From positions 1 through 23,104 of the forward strand of contig CAKTTR010000032.1 of NCBI GenBank assembly GCA_934615645.1: a DNA stretch of 23,104 nt, written 5' to 3'. The position numbers and the translations under genes were made by a program. Origin of the DNA: an uncultured Oscillospiraceae bacterium (GTDB taxonomy: Bacteria > Bacillota > Clostridia > Oscillospirales > Oscillospiraceae). How positions within the stretch are numbered: position 1 is the first letter of the stretch; each line of letters opens with the position of its first letter. Under the pieces are notes generated by a model. That model did not search any database, had not been told where the DNA came from, and worked only from the letters and a program-made list of their open reading frames with translations. Shown here piece after piece: positions 5,645-14,071 of the stretch.

Positions 5645-7822
5645 ATGAAATCCAAATTGCGGAGCTATGCGCTGCGCGCCAAATCGTCGCCAGCGGCCTT
5701 TACCGTTTTGATGTGGTTTGTGGCCCTGCTTTACTGGGAAATCATGCTGCACGTCGTCGCCTTCGGCGGCTTCCATTGGCGGAACCTTTACATGCTGGGC
5801 TTTACAGCGCTCATCGCGGTCCTGGCGTCCCTGCTGTGCACGATGTTCCCCCGGAAGATCAACCGGATCGTCTTTACCGTTCTATTGATCGCCGTCTTTG
5901 CGCTTTATACCAGCCAGCTGATCTATCTGCGGATCTTCGGCTCGTTCTACTCGGTCTCGATGATGCAGATGGGCGGCAAGGCGCTGCAGTCCTTCTGGAA
6001 GGAGACCCGTTCGACGGTTATCCAGAACATTCTGCTGCTGTTGGCCATGCTGGTGCCAGTGATCGCGTCTTTCTTTGCAAAGCGAATCAATCCCCGGGCG
6101 TTTACCCAGCTGTCCTGGCGGCGTGGGCTGCAGGTGCTGGGGATCCTGGCGGTCAGCCATATCGTGCTGGTCTTGCTGCTGTTCGTCGGCGGGACGAAAT
6201 TCTACACGCCCTATGATTACTATTGGAGTGACGACATCGGCACGGACCAGAGCATCGAATGCTTCGGCTTTTTGACGACGGCCCGCCTGGAGCTGCAGCA
6301 CATGTACCTCGGCAGCGAGCGCCAGAAGGAGGACATCGAAGTCCTCGACGAAGGCTCCGTCAAGGAGGACGCCGAAGCCGAGGCCGACGAGGCTGCCTAC
6401 ACGCCGGACAAATACAATGTCGATCCGACCCTGGACTTCACCGCCCTGAACGAACTGACGGACGATGTCGCTTACCGGACGCTGAACTATTACTTCAACG
6501 ACCAGACCCCCACAAAGAAGAACGAATACACCGGCAAATTCAAGGGGTATAACCTCATCATGATCTGCGCCGAGTCGTTCTCCCCGGCGGCCATTGATAA
6601 GGACCTGACGCCGACGCTTTATAAGCTGGTCAATGGTGGCTTCGTCTTCAATAACTACTACAACACCTTCCCTAACGTCACGACGAACGGGGAGTACACC
6701 TTCTGCACCGGCCTGCTGCCGGACCTGACCCGCAGCAAGTCCAACGCCAGCTTCTACGCCTCCCGCAACAGCTACCTGCCCTATTGCATGGGCAACCTGT
6801 TCTCGGAGCAGCTGGGCATCCAGTCCTACGCGTACCACAACTACAAGGGCAGCTACTACCACAGAGACGAGACCCACCCCAATATGGGCTACCGTTTCTT
6901 CTCCGCTGGCAACGGGATGCACTTTACGACGAACTGGCCCGCCTCCGATCTGGAGATGTTTGAACAGTCGGTGGACGATTACCTCAGCCAGGACCAATTC
7001 CACGCCTATTATATGACCTTCTCCGGCCATTACAAATATGACACGGAGATCAACCCCATGTGCGCCCGGAATTACAATGTCGTCAAGGATATGCCGTACA
7101 ACGAGGCGGCCAAGTGCTATCTCTCCTGTAACTATGAGCTGGAGAAGGGCCTGACGTACCTGATGAACCGCCTGCAGGCGGCGGGTGTGCTGGATAAGAC
7201 GGTCATCGTCCTGACCGGCGACCACTTCCCCTATGGCCTGACCAACAGCCAGTACAGTGAGCTGGTGGGCTATCAGCTCGACGCCTTCAACAAGTATAAG
7301 GGCACCTTCATCTGCTACAACTCCGCCATGGACCCGGTGCAGGTGGATGCGTACTGCTGCAATATGGATATCCTGCCGACGCTGATGAACCTCTTTGGCT
7401 TTGAGTACGATTCCCGCCTGGTCATGGGCACGGACATTTTGTCCGACTCCATGCACATCGCCGTCCTGGCCAACCAGAGCTTTATGACGGACGATGTCTG
7501 GTTCAACTCCACCACCGGCGACGCCATCTGGCAGAACGGTAAGACGGCGGACAAGGAGTATCTCAACTCCCTGATCAATTACGTCAAGAATCGCTTCACC
7601 ATTTCCACGGCGATCCTGAATACGTCGTATTATGACTTTGCCTTCCATCACGAGTTTATCATCACGGATGACGACGGCAATGTGATCACCCAGCCTGCCC
7701 TCCCGGCCCTGCCCGACGGCGAGACCGTCCCGCCGGACGAAGAGGGCGAGACGGAGACCACCGGCGGCGCCGTTCCCGACGACACGGAGCAGGCCACCCC
7801 GGAAACGACGAACGCGGGATAA
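5645..7822 (+). CDS. LTA synthase-like membrane phosphoglycerol transferase (sulfatase fold)
   Basis: 725 aa. About five N-terminal membrane helices (roughly 17-40, 46-66, 74-95, 124-145, 162-183) are followed by an acidic linker (225-252) and an extracellular alkaline-phosphatase/sulfatase-type domain from about 300. Metal and catalytic residues expected from LtaS are visible: Glu310 in MICAESFSP, Thr346/347 in NVTTNGEY as nucleophile, FSGHY at 459-463, and Asp526-His527 in TGDHFPYG. LtaS-family enzymes move glycerol-phosphate from phosphatidylglycerol onto a glycolipid or glycan outside the membrane. The acidic, Pro/Thr-rich C-terminal tail (after about 670) is probably a surface spacer. 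ATG 5645 has GAGGAGG upstream. It is a single-gene unit with its own promoter and terminator. Polyglycerolphosphate LTA synthesis versus another phosphoglycerol modification cannot be settled from sequence. Confidence 0.85.
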   Translation: MKSKLRSYALRAKSSPAAFTVLMWFVALLYWEIMLHVVAFGGFHWRNLYMLGFTALIAVLASLLCTMFPRKINRIVFTVLLIAVFALYTSQLIYLRIFGSFYSVSMMQMGGKALQSFWKETRSTVIQNILLLLAMLVPVIASFFAKRINPRAFTQLSWRRGLQVLGILAVSHIVLVLLLFVGGTKFYTPYDYYWSDDIGTDQSIECFGFLTTARLELQHMYLGSERQKEDIEVLDEGSVKEDAEAEADEAAYTPDKYNVDPTLDFTALNELTDDVAYRTLNYYFNDQTPTKKNEYTGKFKGYNLIMICAESFSPAAIDKDLTPTLYKLVNGGFVFNNYYNTFPNVTTNGEYTFCTGLLPDLTRSKSNASFYASRNSYLPYCMGNLFSEQLGIQSYAYHNYKGSYYHRDETHPNMGYRFFSAGNGMHFTTNWPASDLEMFEQSVDDYLSQDQFHAYYMTFSGHYKYDTEINPMCARNYNVVKDMPYNEAAKCYLSCNYELEKGLTYLMNRLQAAGVLDKTVIVLTGDHFPYGLTNSQYSELVGYQLDAFNKYKGTFICYNSAMDPVQVDAYCCNMDILPTLMNLFGFEYDSRLVMGTDILSDSMHIAVLANQSFMTDDVWFNSTTGDAIWQNGKTADKEYLNSLINYVKNRFTISTAILNTSYYDFAFHHEFIITDDDGNVITQPALPALPDGETVPPDEEGETETTGGAVPDDTEQATPETTNAG

Positions 7823-7849
7823 ATATTTTCCGCATAGAAAGAGAACTGC

Positions 7850-7898
7850 TGCCGCAGCGGTCCGGATAAAACGTCCGGCCTGCTGCGGCGGTGTTTTT
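7850..7898 (+). terminator. Intrinsic terminator after the LTA-synthase-like gene
   Basis: A long GC stem in which TGCCGCAGC pairs with GCTGCGGC and GTCCGG with CCGG-type sequence around loop ATAAAAC, followed by GTTTTTT at 7892-7898. Confidence 0.8.
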
Positions 7899-7931
7899 TG
7901 CTTAAATTTTCTGAATAACAAAAAATGTTTA

Positions 7932-7960
7932 TTGACAAACGATAAAACAAGGACTATACT
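7932..7960 (+). promoter_or_regulatory. Promoter of the DUF2975-HTH-DUF4173 operon
   Basis: -35 TTGACA (7932-7937), 17-bp spacer, -10 TATACT (7955-7960). It lies about 30 bases before the first start codon, giving a very short leader. Confidence 0.85.
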
Positions 7961-7990
7961 AAGCCAAAACAAGGGAGGATGGTGCATGCA

Positions 7991-8434
7991 ATGAAGCAAG
8001 AACGAAGCGCCCTGGCGGCGCAGATCTTTATCCTGATTTTTGCTGCTGTACTGCTGGGGATGGCGGGCCTTGCGCCCAGCGTGGCGCGCTGGTATGTGGC
8101 GCTGCGGCCGCTGCAGCCGGGGGTATATACCGCGCTGCTGGTGAGCTGGTACGGCTGCACGGTCCCGGCGGCGCTGGCCCTGTGGCAGCTCTGGCGGCTC
8201 CTGGCGGCCATCCGGGCAGGCGCGCCCTTTTGCAGCGCCAACTGCGCCCGGATTCGCCGGGTGGGCTGGTGCGCGTTGATTTGCGCCCTGGTCTGCGCCG
8301 GGGGCGGCGTGCGGTACGCGCCGCTGTTTTTGGTGACGGCGGCGATGCTGTTTCTGTTTTTCGTCCTGCAGATCGTCGCGGCCTGCTTCCGGGCAGCGGC
8401 GGACCTGGCGGAAGAAAACCGCCTGACGATCTAG
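7991..8434 (+). CDS. DUF2975-like four-helix membrane protein
   Basis: 147 aa with four hydrophobic segments (about 8-28, 44-66, 90-108, 112-132) and few charged residues, the form of DUF2975 proteins, whose function is unknown. I recognise it mainly by size, topology and the small HTH gene that follows directly; this pair is common in Firmicutes. I chose ATG 7991 because AAGGGAGG at 7971-7978 is then 12 bases away; an in-frame ATG at 7979 overlaps that site. The stop codon TAG overlaps the ribosome binding site of the next gene, so translation is probably coupled. The membrane protein may sense something and control the HTH partner, but nothing in the sequence proves this. Confidence 0.65.
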   Translation: MKQERSALAAQIFILIFAAVLLGMAGLAPSVARWYVALRPLQPGVYTALLVSWYGCTVPAALALWQLWRLLAAIRAGAPFCSANCARIRRVGWCALICALVCAGGGVRYAPLFLVTAAMLFLFFVLQIVAACFRAAADLAEENRLTI

Positions 8435-8446
8435 GAGGGGGCAGCC

Positions 8447-8659
8447 ATGGCGATTCGTGTAGAACTGGATGTGATGCTGGCCCGCCGGAAGATGACCTCC
8501 GGCCAGCTGGCGGCGCAGGTGGGGATCACCCAGGCCAATCTCTCCATCTTAAAAACAGGCAAGGCCAAGGCGATCCGCTTTTCAACGCTGGAGGCCATTT
8601 GCAAGGCGCTGGATTGCCAGCCCGGCGATCTGCTGCGCTGGGAGCGGGAGGAGGAATGA
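8447..8659 (+). CDS. Small XRE-type HTH regulator (YozG-like)
   Basis: 70 aa, a single helix-turn-helix domain with no sensor domain. The pattern SGQLAAQVGITQANLSILKTGKAKAIRFSTL... is typical, ending with LEAICKALDCQPGDLLRWE, the Cro/C1-type end of YozG-like proteins. AGGAGGGGG at 8434-8442 precedes ATG 8447, overlapping the stop of the DUF2975 gene. The stop TGA overlaps the region where the DUF4173 gene starts. It is probably a cytoplasmic DNA-binding protein that controls this operon or nearby envelope genes together with the membrane protein; no operator can be identified. Confidence 0.85.
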   Translation: MAIRVELDVMLARRKMTSGQLAAQVGITQANLSILKTGKAKAIRFSTLEAICKALDCQPGDLLRWEREEE

Positions 8660-8661
8660 GC

Positions 8662-10248
8662 ATGGAAAACGAGAAGAACGCAGCCCCGCAGCTTTGGCCC
8701 CAGCGCCCGGTGGCCGGGCCCCGGGATCTGCGGTACGCCGCCGGATATTTCCTGGCAAGCCTCCTGGCGGCGGATGGGCTTATCTGGTACGGCCCTAACC
8801 TGGCGCTCAGCGCCGCGATGCTGGCCCTCGTGGCGCTGACGGCGTGCTATCTCCGGCCCCAGCGCCGTTCGGTCAGCGCCTTTGGCATCCTCTGCGCCAT
8901 CGGCGCGGTGGCCGCAGCCGTGAGCCTGATCTGGACGGCCGACGGCGGCGTCAAATGCCTGGCGCTGCTTCTGGGGCTGCTTCTGGCGACGTTGGCGCTG
9001 CGCGACGCCTTGTCTCTGCGGCGGCGGCGCGGTATCGGTGCGCTGGCAGATGCCTGCGGCTTGGCCTGGTTTGGCATCACCCACTGGGGCGCGGCTTGCT
9101 ACGGCCTGTTTCACCGGCAGGAGCCGGACGGGTCGGTGGAAAAGCGGCGGGTCGGCAGCATCCTGCTGGGCCTGCTGTGCGCCGGGCCGGTGCTGGCGGT
9201 CCTGGTCGTGCTCCTGGCGTCGTCCGACGCCGCCTTTGACGGCGCGCTGCAGCGGATCAATGCGGCCCTTATGCTGGAGCTGTTTTTCAGCGTCGGGCTG
9301 GGCACTGCGCTGTTTCTCACGCTATTTGGCCAGAGCTTCTGCCTGCCGGGGCAGCGCGCGGCGGAGCAGGCGCTTCCCTCCCCGGCCCACCGGGGGATCG
9401 AAACAGCGGCGCTGGCGGCATTTTTGGGCGTAATCTGCGGGCTTTATGTCTGCTACCTGGTCTCGCAGCTGGCTTATTTCTTCTCCGGCTTTGCCGGCCT
9501 GCTGCCGGCGGGCTATACCGCGGCGGAATATGCCCGGCGGGGCTTTTTTGAGATGGCCGCCATCAGTGCCATCAATCTGGCGCTGACCGGCACGGCGCTG
9601 CGGCTGGCCCGGCGGCAGGCAGGCCGTCTGCCCGGCGTCCTGCGGGGGATGCTGGCGTTTCTCAGCCTCTTCTCCCTGTTGCTGATCGCCACGGCGGCGT
9701 CTAAGCTGGTGCTTTATATAGAACGCTTCGGCATGACGCGGTTACGGGTCCTGACAGCGCTGTTTTTGCTGCTGCTGGCGGTCTGCTTTGTCTGCGCGCT
9801 GCTCCGGCTGTTTTTGCCCCGGGTTTCTTATGGAAAGCCCCTGCTGGCGGCGACGGCGCTGGTCATTTTGCTGCTGAGCTATGGCAATGTCGACGGCGTC
9901 ATCGCCCGGTACAATCTAAACCAATGGCAGCGCGGCCAGCTGGCGCAGATCGACATCGCGGCGTTGGGGGAGCTGAACGAAGCGGCTGTTCCCACCCTCT
10001 GGGCCCTGGCCCAGGATGACGCGCATCCAAAGCAGCAGCGTCAGGCCCGGGCGTACCTGACGCGCTGGGGCCTGCGGCTATTGGAGGGCCCGCAGTCGGA
10101 TTCGCCGGAGAATGCGCCCCACCGTTACTGCCTCCGCCTGCGGGCTTATAACCGAACGACGGCCCGGGCCGCCCGGCTGATAGAGGCCCACTGGGCAGAG
10201 CTCTACCTTCCCGGCTGGTACGATGTCATCGCCAGCGGGACGGCGTAA
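8662..10248 (+). CDS. DUF4173/DUF4153-type polytopic membrane protein
   Basis: 528 aa. About eleven or twelve hydrophobic segments cover residues 20-405, followed by a soluble tail of about 110 residues starting near RYNLNQWQRGQ. The motifs YFFSGFAGLLPAGYTAAEYARRGFFEM and ERFGMTRLRVLT are characteristic of DUF4173 proteins, whose function is unknown. ATG 8662 is preferred because GGGAGGAGG ends 7 bases upstream; an ATG at 8656 overlaps the previous stop as ATGA and is the alternative, adding two residues. Last gene of the three-gene operon, followed by four in-frame TAA codons and a strong terminator. A role in envelope homeostasis is only a guess from membrane topology and company. Confidence 0.72.
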   Translation: MENEKNAAPQLWPQRPVAGPRDLRYAAGYFLASLLAADGLIWYGPNLALSAAMLALVALTACYLRPQRRSVSAFGILCAIGAVAAAVSLIWTADGGVKCLALLLGLLLATLALRDALSLRRRRGIGALADACGLAWFGITHWGAACYGLFHRQEPDGSVEKRRVGSILLGLLCAGPVLAVLVVLLASSDAAFDGALQRINAALMLELFFSVGLGTALFLTLFGQSFCLPGQRAAEQALPSPAHRGIETAALAAFLGVICGLYVCYLVSQLAYFFSGFAGLLPAGYTAAEYARRGFFEMAAISAINLALTGTALRLARRQAGRLPGVLRGMLAFLSLFSLLLIATAASKLVLYIERFGMTRLRVLTALFLLLLAVCFVCALLRLFLPRVSYGKPLLAATALVILLLSYGNVDGVIARYNLNQWQRGQLAQIDIAALGELNEAAVPTLWALAQDDAHPKQQRQARAYLTRWGLRLLEGPQSDSPENAPHRYCLRLRAYNRTTARAARLIEAHWAELYLPGWYDVIASGTA

Positions 10249-10266
10249 AGATAAAGATAAAGATAA
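10246..10266 (+). repeat. Four in-frame TAA stop codons in a 6-base tandem repeat
   Basis: The DUF4173 gene ends TAA AGA TAA AGA TAA AGA TAA, a period-6 repeat that puts a stop codon in the same frame every second codon. It would catch any readthrough. Confidence 0.9.
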
Positions 10267-10310
10267 AAAACCGCCGGGGATGTGGAAAACGCCACATCCC
10301 CGGCGGTTGT
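10265..10310. terminator. Bidirectional terminator between DUF4173 gene and glgP
   Basis: A perfect 15-bp stem (10271-10285 with 10292-10306, loop AAAACG), an A-run before it giving the U-tract for the minus strand, and TTGTTTG after it. The genes converge here. Confidence 0.88.
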
Positions 10311-10320
10311 TTGTGCGTAT

Positions 10321-12645
10321 TTATTTTTCAATGTGCCAGATCTCCTGGGCATACTGGCCGATGGTGCGGTCGGAGGAGAAGTGCCCGGCGGCGGCCAGGT
10401 TCAGCAGGCCCTTGCGGCCGAACTGCATCCGGTCGGCGGCGTCGTAAATGGCGCGCAGGCGGGCGTTGCGGTAATCCTCGAAGTCCAGCAGCAGGAAGTA
10501 GTGGTCGGGGCGGTGCCAGCTGGCGCCGTCCAGCAGTGCGGTGTAGAGCTCGGTCTGCTCCTGGTCCGTCGGCACGATGCCGCTGACCAGGGTGTCCACC
10601 GCCCGGCGGATGCGGGGGTTGGCATCGTAAATGCTCCGGGCCCAGTAGGTGTCGCGGATGGCGTTGATCTTTTCAACGGTCGCGCCGAAGATGTAGTTAT
10701 TCTCCAGCCCCGCCCGCTCGACGATCTCGACATTTGCGCCGTCCATCGTGCCCAGGGTCACGGCGCCGTTGAGCATCAGCTTCATATTGCCGGTGCCGGA
10801 GGCCTCCGTCCCGGCGGGGGAGATCTGCTCGGAGATATCCGCCGCGGGGATAATATGCTCGGCGTAGCTGCAATTGTAATTCTGCACGAAGACGACCTGC
10901 AGCTTGCCCTGCATATCCGGATCGCCGTTGATGAGCTTGGCGATGCGGTTGATATAGCGGATGATGGCCTTGGCCCGAGCGTACCCCGGGGCGGATTTTG
11001 CCCCGAAAATGCAGACCAGCGGCGGCATATCCTTCAGGCTGCCTTCCTTTAGGCTGAAATAGAGGTCCATCGTCACCAGGGCGTTCAGCAGCTGCCGCTT
11101 GTATTCGTGCAGCCGCTTGACTTGCACATCGAAGACGGCGTCGGGATTGATGACGACGCCTTCATTTTTCTCGATCACGGCGGCCAGCTGGACCTTCTTC
11201 TCCCGCTTGATGCGGTTGAATTCCCGGATGAGCTCGTCGTCGATCAGCGGTTTGAGCTCCTCCAGCCGGTCCAGATTCGTCAGGAAGCCGGGGCCGATGC
11301 GGCTGGTGATCAGCTCCGTCAGCTCCGGGTCGCACAGGCCCAGCCAGCGGCGCGGCGTGATGCCGTTCGTCTTATTCTGGAAGCGCTGGGGATAGGCGGC
11401 GTACCAGTCCCGGAAAAGGCTGTTTTTCAAGATCTCCGAGTGGATCTTCGCCACGCCGTTGACATAGCTGGAGACATAGACGGAGAGGTTTGCCATATGC
11501 GCCTGGTTATCCCGGATGATGAAGAGATTCGGATGCTCCGCCCGGCAGCGCTCGTCGATGCGGCGGATGATATTGGCGATCTCCGGCACGACGGATTCCA
11601 GCAGCCCCAGGTCCCACTTTTCCAGGGCCTCGCCCATGATGGTGTGGTTCGTGTAAGAGAAGGTCCGCTGGGCCATCGCCAGGGCGGCGTCGAAGGACAT
11701 GCCCTCTTTTTCCAGCAGCCGAATGAGCTCCGGGATGGACATGGCCGGGTGCGTGTCGTTGAGCTGGATGGCGCAGAAATCGGCGAAGGCGGAAAGATCA
11801 TTCCCGTGGTCCTCCTTATAGCTGCGCAGGATATTCTGCAGCGAGGCCGACGAGAGAACGTACTGCTGCTTGATACGCAGCCGCTTGCCCTCGTACGTGC
11901 TGTCGTTGGGGTAGAGCACGCGGGTGATGTCCTCGGCCCGGTTTTTGGCGTCCAGCGCCTTGATATAGTCCTGGGCGTTGAAGGCGTCAAAGTCCAGCTC
12001 CTGCTCGGCTTCGCACTGCCAGAGCCAGAGGGTACCGACATAGTCGGTATCATAGCCGATGACGGGCATGACGTACGGGACGGCCAGAACGGTCTGGTCC
12101 GCAAATTCCACCCGGACGGTGTGCCGGTCGCGCCGGTAGCTCCAGGGGTCGCCGTACTTCGTCCAGTCGTCGGCCAGCTCCCGCTGGGAGCCATTTTCGT
12201 CAAAGCGCTGCTTGAAGAGGCCGAAGCGGTAGCGCAGGCCGTAGCCGCTCAGCGGCAGGTTCATTGTTGCGGCGGAATCCAAGAAGCAGGCGGCCAGGCG
12301 GCCCAGACCGCCGTTGCCCAGGGCGTCGTCCTCGATCTCCTCCAGGCAGGCCAGGTCTATGCCCTTGTCCTGGAACGCCTGGCGCAGCGGCTGCAGGATG
12401 CCCAGGTTGTAGAGGTTGCTGTAGACCATCCGGCCAACGAGATATTCCGCCGAGAAATAGAAGGCGCGGCGGCTGGCTGCCCGCTTTTCTTTGCTGCGGG
12501 ACCAGTTTTCGTGGATCGCCATCATGACGGCCTGGCCCAGACTGTCGTGCAGCTCCTGGGCGGTGGCGTCCTGCAGGTTGACATCGTGGTTCAGCTTCAG
12601 CAGGGCTTGGGTCTCCTGTACGATCCGGTCACAATCAAGTTTCAT
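10321..12645 (-). CDS. glgP: Glycogen/alpha-glucan phosphorylase
   Basis: 774 aa, GT35 family. It releases glucose-1-phosphate from alpha-1,4-glucan ends using phosphate and a PLP cofactor. The PLP-binding motif EASGTGNMKLMLNGA is present, Lys622 being the Schiff-base lysine. Other family landmarks are EDDALGNGGLGRLAACFLDS near residue 110, NDTHPAMSIPEL, TNHTIMGEALEKW, NKTNGITPRRWL and VKRLHEYKRQLLN. It is a little shorter than the 790-840 aa of many homologues but no domain is missing. AGGAG lies 8 bases before ATG 12645. It is a single gene with its own promoter (12723-12751) and a shared terminator; no other glycogen genes lie in the window. Glycogen versus maltodextrin preference cannot be read from sequence. 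Confidence 0.95.
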   Translation of the reverse strand: MKLDCDRIVQETQALLKLNHDVNLQDATAQELHDSLGQAVMMAIHENWSRSKEKRAASRRAFYFSAEYLVGRMVYSNLYNLGILQPLRQAFQDKGIDLACLEEIEDDALGNGGLGRLAACFLDSAATMNLPLSGYGLRYRFGLFKQRFDENGSQRELADDWTKYGDPWSYRRDRHTVRVEFADQTVLAVPYVMPVIGYDTDYVGTLWLWQCEAEQELDFDAFNAQDYIKALDAKNRAEDITRVLYPNDSTYEGKRLRIKQQYVLSSASLQNILRSYKEDHGNDLSAFADFCAIQLNDTHPAMSIPELIRLLEKEGMSFDAALAMAQRTFSYTNHTIMGEALEKWDLGLLESVVPEIANIIRRIDERCRAEHPNLFIIRDNQAHMANLSVYVSSYVNGVAKIHSEILKNSLFRDWYAAYPQRFQNKTNGITPRRWLGLCDPELTELITSRIGPGFLTNLDRLEELKPLIDDELIREFNRIKREKKVQLAAVIEKNEGVVINPDAVFDVQVKRLHEYKRQLLNALVTMDLYFSLKEGSLKDMPPLVCIFGAKSAPGYARAKAIIRYINRIAKLINGDPDMQGKLQVVFVQNYNCSYAEHIIPAADISEQISPAGTEASGTGNMKLMLNGAVTLGTMDGANVEIVERAGLENNYIFGATVEKINAIRDTYWARSIYDANPRIRRAVDTLVSGIVPTDQEQTELYTALLDGASWHRPDHYFLLLDFEDYRNARLRAIYDAADRMQFGRKGLLNLAAAGHFSSDRTIGQYAQEIWHIEK

Positions 12646-12722
12646 AGGTTTTCTCCTGTTCTAAACGCGGTGGCAGCGCCGGACCTCCGGCCCGGCAAAA
12701 CATTTTCACATGGTATCAGCTT

Positions 12723-12751
12723 ATTATAAGCAATCTGATTCCCTTTTGCAA
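12723..12751 (-). promoter_or_regulatory. Promoter of glgP
   Basis: Minus strand -35 TTGCAA (12751-12746), 17-bp spacer, -10 TATAAT (12728-12723). The -10 sits in a small inverted repeat, GCTTATAATAAGC, which could also be a regulator site. Confidence 0.65.
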
Positions 12752-12783
12752 TCGTTTTGCCCGCCGCGCGGAGAAAAAACTTT

Positions 12784-13944
12784 CTAATTTGCCGCCTCCC
12801 GGCCGTTCAGGCAGAGATGCCGCAGCAAGCGGCCCAGGATCTGCCACAGGCTCTGCCGGGGCACTGCCGCCTCCGCCACAAGCTCGACCCGGGCCAGCTC
12901 CTGGCCGCCGGATTCGACGATGAGCTGCCCCAGCACCTGCCCCGCCTCGATGGGCGCGGTCAGCCCCGTCTCCAGCTCCACCCGCTGGGTTACGCCTGCC
13001 TGTAGGCTTTTGTCGATCAGGATCGGCTGGTCTGTCGCCGGGACCGGCTGCACCGTACCGCAGACGCCTAGCTTAACCGGCAGCGGCGTGATGCCGTCCG
13101 TCTCCAGCTGGACAAGGGCATAGTTGGCAAAGCCGTAATCCAGCAGCGCTTTGGCGGAAGTAAAGCGGTCGGCGCTGCTGGCGCAGTGGAGCACGACGGC
13201 GATGAGCTCGATGCCGTTTCGCTGGGCGCTGGCGGACAGGCAGTGCCCGGCGGCAGAGGTATAGCCGGTCTTCAGGCCCGTCGCGCCCTGGTAAAAGCGG
13301 ATGAGCTTATTCGTATTGGAAAGGCCAAATTGCCCGTCCCGGACGGTGTCCATCCAGATCGTCGTGTACTGCCGGATCTCCTCGTGCTGCAGCAGCTGGC
13401 GGGACATGACGGCGATGTCATAGGCTGAGGTCAGATGCTCCGCCGCATCCGGCTCATCGTCCAGCCCGGTGCAGTTGACAAAATGCGTCTCCTGCATCCC
13501 CAGCTCTGCCGCCCGCTGGTTCATGAGCTCGACGAACGCCGCCTCGCTGCCCGCCACATGCTCGGCCAGCGCCGTGGCGCAGTCGTTGGCCGAGGAGACG
13601 ACGACTGCCTTGAGCATATCCCGCAGCGGCATCTGCTCTCCTGGTTCCAGATAGACCTGGCTGCCGCCCTTGGCCGCCGCGGCGTCCGAGGCCGTTACCG
13701 TGTCGTCCCAACTGATCTTGCCGCTGTCCAGCGCCTCCAGGACCAGGAGCAGCGTCATGATTTTCGTTACGCTGGCCGGGGCCAGCCGTGTGTGGGCATC
13801 CTTCTCCCAGAGGATCGTCCCCGTGGCGGCGTCCATTAAGATCGCCGACGGCGCCGCGACCTCCAGACCCGCCGCCCACGCCCCGGGCGTCAGGGCCAGC
13901 AGCAGGCAGATGGCCAGTCCTATGCTGATGATTCGTTTGCGCAT
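12784..13944 (-). CDS. dacA: Serine-type D-Ala-D-Ala carboxypeptidase (penicillin-binding protein 5 type)
   Basis: 386 aa. It trims the terminal D-Ala from peptidoglycan pentapeptides on the outer face of the membrane. A signal peptide covers about residues 1-25, probably cleaved at AWA-A. The three penicillin-binding motifs are present: SVTK with Ser58 and Lys61, SAN at 118-120, and KTG at 225-227. A PBP5 C-terminal beta domain follows from about 283 (GITPLPVKLGVCG...), then an amphipathic end (LWQILGRLLRHLCL) that should anchor it to the membrane. GGGGAGG precedes ATG 13944. No clear promoter lies between it and the terminator of the permease gene upstream, so it may depend partly on readthrough. 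DacA and DacF cannot be told apart here. Confidence 0.92.
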   Translation of the reverse strand: MRKRIISIGLAICLLLALTPGAWAAGLEVAAPSAILMDAATGTILWEKDAHTRLAPASVTKIMTLLLVLEALDSGKISWDDTVTASDAAAAKGGSQVYLEPGEQMPLRDMLKAVVVSSANDCATALAEHVAGSEAAFVELMNQRAAELGMQETHFVNCTGLDDEPDAAEHLTSAYDIAVMSRQLLQHEEIRQYTTIWMDTVRDGQFGLSNTNKLIRFYQGATGLKTGYTSAAGHCLSASAQRNGIELIAVVLHCASSADRFTSAKALLDYGFANYALVQLETDGITPLPVKLGVCGTVQPVPATDQPILIDKSLQAGVTQRVELETGLTAPIEAGQVLGQLIVESGGQELARVELVAEAAVPRQSLWQILGRLLRHLCLNGREAAN

Positions 13945-14002
13945 TTGCTCGTCCTCCCCAGTTTTGTGCTACAAGCGTATGCGCAGGCGGAGGCGGACAT
14001 GC

Positions 14003-14047
14003 AAAAAAGTGCCGCAGTCCGGCCCGGGATTCGGGGGGACTGCGGCA
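14003..14047 (-). terminator. Intrinsic terminator after the purine permease gene
   Basis: On the minus strand TGCCGCAGTCC pairs with GGACTGCGGCA around a CCCGGG-containing loop, followed by CTTTTTT. Confidence 0.85.
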
Positions 14048-14071
14048 GGGCAGAAAAAGCAGGTGAGAGGT

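Noticed and set aside
5882..7999. 705-codon open frame antisense to the LTA-synthase-like gene
   Set aside because: Low-complexity, Val/Gly/Arg/Asp-rich translation with no motif; it covers the promoter and terminator of real genes.
11107..12729. 540-codon open frame opposite glgP
   Set aside because: Same codon-mirror effect; glgP on the other strand is unmistakable.
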